NCBI RefSeq assembly: GCF_016110345.1
Contig: NZ_AP019011.1
Span: forward strand, 2,170,001-2,234,000
DNA from: Fluviibacter phosphoraccumulans
Lineage (GTDB): Bacteria; Pseudomonadota; Gammaproteobacteria; Burkholderiales; Rhodocyclaceae
Direction: 5' to 3'
Length of the DNA stretch: 64,000 bases
Both the position numbers and the translations under genes were made by a program. Shown one piece after another: positions 60,491-64,000 of the stretch (positions within the stretch are counted from its first letter, which is position 1; each line of letters begins with the position of its first letter). Under the pieces are notes generated by a model. It saw nothing but the letters and a program-made list of their open reading frames with translations, had not been told where the DNA came from and ran no database searches.

Positions 60491-63229
60491 TTAGTGGGCA
60501 TCGTCCCAATTTGGGCCGATGCCGATGTCAACCACCAGCGGCACCTTCAGTTTGGCCACGTTGGTCATCAGCGGGCCGAGTGCCTCGCTGACGCGGGCAC
60601 GCTCGTGATCCGGCACTTCCAGCACCAGTTCATCGTGCACCTGCATGATGAGTAAGCTCTGCAGTTGCTCTCTCGTTAACCAATCCTGCACAGCAATCAT
60701 GGCCAGCTTGATCAGATCGGCTGCAGTGCCTTGCATCGGGGCGTTGATGGCGGCGCGCTCGGCACCCTGGCGCCGCCCCTGCTGACCCGCCTTGAGATCA
60801 GGCAGCCATAAGCGGCGGCCGAATACGGTTTCAACATAGCCATGCTGATGCGCGGATTGTCGCGTCTCTTCCATGTAACGGGCAACGCCGGGATAGCGAT
60901 CGAAGTAGCGATCAATGTAGGTTTGAGCCGCACCCCGTTCGATACCCAGTTGCTTGGCCAGGCCAAAGGCACTCATGCCGTAAATGAGCCCGAAGTTGAT
61001 GGCTTTGGCGGCACGCCGCTGGTTGTCATCGACCTCTAAAGGCATAACACCAAAGACTTCGGCCGCTGTAGCGCGGTGAATGTCTTCGCCTTGTGCAAAA
61101 GCACTAAGCAACCCATTGTCGGCAGAGAGATGCGCCATGATGCGCAGTTCGATCTGCGAGTAGTCAGCGGAGAAAATGCTGTGACCGGGGCGGGCGATAA
61201 AGGCTGCTCGGATGCGGCGACCTTCCGGTGTGCGTACCGGAATGTTCTGCAGATTCGGGTCGGAGCTGGCCAGACGACCGGTCACTGCCGTTGTTTGCGA
61301 ATAATGCGTGTGGACACGACCAGTGGCCGGGTTGATGCGCTGGGGCAACTTATCGCAGTAGGTGTTCTTTAACTTGGCGATGCTGCGGTATTCCAGCAGT
61401 ACGCGCGGCAGCGGGAAGTCGAGCGCCAACTCGGAGAGCACTTCTTCGTCAGTCGATGGTGTGCCGGAGGCGGTTTTCTTTTTGACGGGCAGGCCCTGTT
61501 GCGTAAACAGAATCTCGGCCAGTTGTTTGGGTGAGTTCAGATTAAAACTCTGGCCGGCCAGCGTATGTGCTTCCGTTTCCAGTGCCAGCATGCGCTCACC
61601 GAGTGCGTGGCTTTGATCGGCCAATTGCTGGTTATCGATCAGAACGCCGTTTTGTTCCATGGTGAAAAGCACTTGCGCGGTAGGGAGTTCCAGATTGCGG
61701 TAGGTGCTTTCCAGCCCAGGTTCGCAGGCCAGTCGGGGCAAGAGTCGTTCGGCAATGCGTAGTGTAATGTCGGCATCTTCGGCGGCATATGCCGATGCAT
61801 CGGCAACGGCCACTTGATTAAAGCCGATCTGGTTGGCCCCTTTGCCGCAGATGGCTTCATAAGGAATCGTGGGCAGGCCCAAGTGTCGGCGCGCTAGCGT
61901 GCCTAATTCAAGGGCACCGGGGCTAACTTGGCCAGCCTCCAGTACATAGGCGGCCAGTAAGGTGTCATCAACAATGCCGGATAGACGAATGCCGTGATTG
62001 GCAAACACGTGCTGATCGTATTTGGCGTGCTGCAGAATTTTTCTGGGCGTGCTGTCTTCGAGCCAGGGCTTCAGGCGGGCCAATGTATCTGCGAAAGGGA
62101 GTTGAGCGGGCGTGTCCGGGCCATCATGCGCCAGCGGTAAATAGGCGGCCTCACCGGGGGCGACGGCAAAAGAAATGCCGACCAGGCGCGCTTGCTGTTC
62201 GTCGAGGCTGGTGGTTTCGGTGTCCAGGGCAACGCGTTCCGCAGTCTGGATTTTTTCTAGCCAGCGGTTGAGTGCGGCCTCGTCCAATATAGTTTCGTAA
62301 TGGACACGGTGCGCCCCATCATCAGGCAAGAGCGCCAACGGTGCTTCGGCCTCCGTTTTGGCTGCAGTCTTTGTGCCAGCGCCTGGTTCGTCAATGGCCT
62401 TGAGCCAGGTTTTAAAGCCGTTATGGCGAAACACGTCGCGCAGAATATTCTGATCTTCCGGTTTAGCGAGGAGATCCGTGATGGCCACGGGTAGGCTGAC
62501 ATCGGTTTTAACGGTCGTCAGCGTGCGTCCGAGTGGCAGAAAATCGAGGTGGCTGCGCAGGTTCTCGCCGACAACCCCTTTGATATCGGCGGCTTGGGCG
62601 ATGACGCCATCGAGGTCCCCGTAGGTCTGTATCCATTTGGCCGCGGTTTTTGGCCCCACCTTGGGCACACCCGGAATGTTGTCGGCGGTATCGCCAACCA
62701 GCGCCAGGTAATCCGTAATGCGTTCCGGCGTGACGCCGAACTTGGCTTCAACCCCAGCTACATCCAGTCGCTCGTTGCTCATGGTGTTGACCAGCGTCAC
62801 CTGCGGCGTCACCAGCTGCGCCAGATCCTTGTCGCCGGTAGAGACAACCACTGAAAAGCCTGCGGCGGCCGCTTGCTTGGCCAGGGTGGCGATCACGTCA
62901 TCGGCTTCGACACCGCTTTCCATCAGTAGCGGCCAGCCAAGCGCACGGACTACGGCATGAATCGGTTCAATCTGCTTGGCCAGATCTTCGGGCATCGGCG
63001 GGCGATGCGACTTGTACTCGCTATAAAGAGTGTCGCGGAAGGTGGGGCCGCTGGCATCAAAAATACAGGCGCGGTATTCTGCATCGATATCGCTGGTCAG
63101 TCGGCGCAGCATCGAGATCATGCCGTACAGTGCACCGGTAGGGTCGCCCGACTGATTGCGCAAGTCAGGCAGTGCATGAAATGCACGGTACAGGTAGGAT
63201 GAACCGTCGACGAGCAGTAGAGTGGGCAT
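60491..63229 (-). CDS. polA: DNA polymerase I
   Basis: Repair and Okazaki-fragment processing polymerase, 912 aa. The N-terminal 5'-nuclease domain starts MPTLLLVDGSSYLYRAFHALP (given in part: LLVDGSSYLYRAF) and has VSTGDKDLAQLV. The 3'-5' exonuclease domain keeps the metal pair in ALDTETTSLD. The polymerase domain has FSADYSQIELRIMAHLS, the O-helix RRAAKAINFGLIYGMSAFG and QVHDELVLEVP. All three activities look intact. The start at 63229 removes 26 codons of open frame; it is divergent from the LOG gene, about 20 bases away. Confidence 0.97.
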   Translation of the reverse strand: MPTLLLVDGSSYLYRAFHALPDLRNQSGDPTGALYGMISMLRRLTSDIDAEYRACIFDASGPTFRDTLYSEYKSHRPPMPEDLAKQIEPIHAVVRALGWPLLMESGVEADDVIATLAKQAAAAGFSVVVSTGDKDLAQLVTPQVTLVNTMSNERLDVAGVEAKFGVTPERITDYLALVGDTADNIPGVPKVGPKTAAKWIQTYGDLDGVIAQAADIKGVVGENLRSHLDFLPLGRTLTTVKTDVSLPVAITDLLAKPEDQNILRDVFRHNGFKTWLKAIDEPGAGTKTAAKTEAEAPLALLPDDGAHRVHYETILDEAALNRWLEKIQTAERVALDTETTSLDEQQARLVGISFAVAPGEAAYLPLAHDGPDTPAQLPFADTLARLKPWLEDSTPRKILQHAKYDQHVFANHGIRLSGIVDDTLLAAYVLEAGQVSPGALELGTLARRHLGLPTIPYEAICGKGANQIGFNQVAVADASAYAAEDADITLRIAERLLPRLACEPGLESTYRNLELPTAQVLFTMEQNGVLIDNQQLADQSHALGERMLALETEAHTLAGQSFNLNSPKQLAEILFTQQGLPVKKKTASGTPSTDEEVLSELALDFPLPRVLLEYRSIAKLKNTYCDKLPQRINPATGRVHTHYSQTTAVTGRLASSDPNLQNIPVRTPEGRRIRAAFIARPGHSIFSADYSQIELRIMAHLSADNGLLSAFAQGEDIHRATAAEVFGVMPLEVDDNQRRAAKAINFGLIYGMSAFGLAKQLGIERGAAQTYIDRYFDRYPGVARYMEETRQSAHQHGYVETVFGRRLWLPDLKAGQQGRRQGAERAAINAPMQGTAADLIKLAMIAVQDWLTREQLQSLLIMQVHDELVLEVPDHERARVSEALGPLMTNVAKLKVPLVVDIGIGPNWDDAH

Positions 63230-63250
63230 AGAGAACCGAGGACAGACAGC

Positions 63251-63991
63251 GTGGAAAATCATACGAAACGATTCAGATTCCAACCATCGAGTGCCGCCGA
63301 TGGTCATGACGCCGAAACGCTTGCCGAGCGCGAAGCCTGGCGACTGTTCGGAATTATGTCAGAGTTCGTGGAGGCCACGGATCGTCTGGCGGAGGTTCGC
63401 CCTGCTGTCTCTATTTTCGGTAGCGCCCGGGTGCCGCCCGAAAGCCCCTATTATCAGTTGACGGAGACCATTGCCCATAAGCTGTCAGATGCGGGCCTCG
63501 GCGTTATTTCAGGCGGTGGTCCCGGTGCCATGGAGGCAGCTAACAAAGGCGCTTTTGGGGGGCATGGCCCGTCTATCGGCCTGAATATCCAATTGCCACA
63601 CGAACAGCGGAGCAACCCTTATCAGGATATTTCACTGGGTTTTCGCCATTTCTTTGCCCGTAAGTACATGTTCGTTCGATTTGCCGTGGCGTATGTGGTC
63701 ATGCCAGGTGGGTTTGGTACGCTCGATGAGCTGATGGAGGCGTTAACGCTAATTCAGACCCGTAAAAGCCGGCAGTTTCCGGTCATTCTGGTGGGTTCAT
63801 CGTTTTGGGCTGGCCTCATAGACTGGCTCAAAGACCGGCTGGTGGGTGAGCAAATGATTAACCCCGAAGACATGAACCTGATTCAGGTGATTGACGATCC
63901 GGACCAGGTGGTTGAGGCAATCTTCCGTCATTACGAAACGCGGGGTTTTGCGCCATTGCCCGCAGAGCGCGAGCTTTTGCTCAACCTGTAA
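63251..63991 (+). CDS. LOG-family protein (cytokinin riboside 5'-monophosphate phosphoribohydrolase-like)
   Basis: A 246-residue Rossmann-fold protein. The nucleotide site is seen in SIFGSARVPPESPYY and VISGGGPGAMEAANKGA. The hallmark PGGFGTLDELMEALTLIQ is at about residues 152-169. LOG enzymes release nucleobases from nucleoside monophosphates; the bacterial physiological substrate is uncertain. The start is a GTG with GAGGA nine bases upstream. It shares a very short divergent intergenic space with polA and its stop is nine bases before the window end. Confidence 0.9.
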   Translation: MENHTKRFRFQPSSAADGHDAETLAEREAWRLFGIMSEFVEATDRLAEVRPAVSIFGSARVPPESPYYQLTETIAHKLSDAGLGVISGGGPGAMEAANKGAFGGHGPSIGLNIQLPHEQRSNPYQDISLGFRHFFARKYMFVRFAVAYVVMPGGFGTLDELMEALTLIQTRKSRQFPVILVGSSFWAGLIDWLKDRLVGEQMINPEDMNLIQVIDDPDQVVEAIFRHYETRGFAPLPAERELLLNL

Positions 63992-64000
63992 TAAAATCCG

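Overview
The window looks like a chromosomal segment of a betaproteobacterium. The evidence is gene order and content: prmA-accC-accB-aroQ, lpxL/lpxM-dapF-DUF484-xerC, lysA-lptM facing cyaY and ponA, yqgE-ruvX-pyrR-pyrB-pyrX, yggS-proC-DUF167 facing pilT, an S-adenosylhomocysteine riboswitch in front of ahcY, and a Tat-exported high-potential iron-sulfur protein. Base composition is moderately G+C rich except in two accessory stretches. No tRNA, rRNA, CRISPR array, intact insertion sequence or prophage is visible.

Layout. 1-6.3 kb: fatty-acid synthesis (accC, accB), aroQ, a thioredoxin-like lipoprotein, a nucleotidyltransferase-like protein, mpl (peptidoglycan recycling) and an internally duplicated periplasmic protein. 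6.4-13 kb: a benzoylformate-decarboxylase-like ThDP enzyme behind a complete branched-chain amino-acid type ABC importer (livK-H-M-G-F). 13-17.3 kb: a methionine-cycle block (metF, a small membrane protein, ahcY, metK) with an SAH riboswitch and an unassigned structured leader before metK. 17.3-25.3 kb: two lipid A acyltransferases, dapF, DUF484, xerC, rlmI, a DMT exporter, HiPIP and an AEC transporter. 25.3-29.6 kb: lysA, lptM, cyaY, ponA. 29.6-36.3 kb: clcA, thiC, thiD (TPP riboswitch), hemL, thiE, rubredoxin.

At 36.3-44.2 kb the conserved backbone is interrupted. After rubredoxin there is one PilH-like receiver whose phosphoacceptor Asp is Glu. It is followed by a tightly overlapping operon of DNA methyltransferase, RhuM-family protein, SF2 helicase and GIY-YIG nuclease, plus a small exported protein that overlaps the last gene. 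This is the best candidate for a little-described restriction or anti-phage system in the window.

44.2-52.4 kb returns to housekeeping: phrB, yqgE, ruvX, pyrR, pyrB, the catalytically dead dihydroorotase homologue pyrX, DUF167, proC, yggS and pilT. A second accessory stretch (52.4-56.7 kb, visibly A+T-richer) holds a decayed MqsA-type antitoxin, an FtsH-like M41 metalloprotease whose AAA+ module has lost its ATP-binding motifs, a DUF1643 protein, a FlgT-N-like exported protein and a uracil-DNA-glycosylase-like protein. The window ends with a THUMP rRNA methyltransferase, hemJ, an NAD-dependent epimerase-like protein, a 2Fe-2S flavin reductase, polA and a LOG-family protein.

Start codons were chosen by eye from family N-termini, Shine-Dalgarno sequences and gene overlaps. 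Functional names rest on remembered family motifs, not on database searches.
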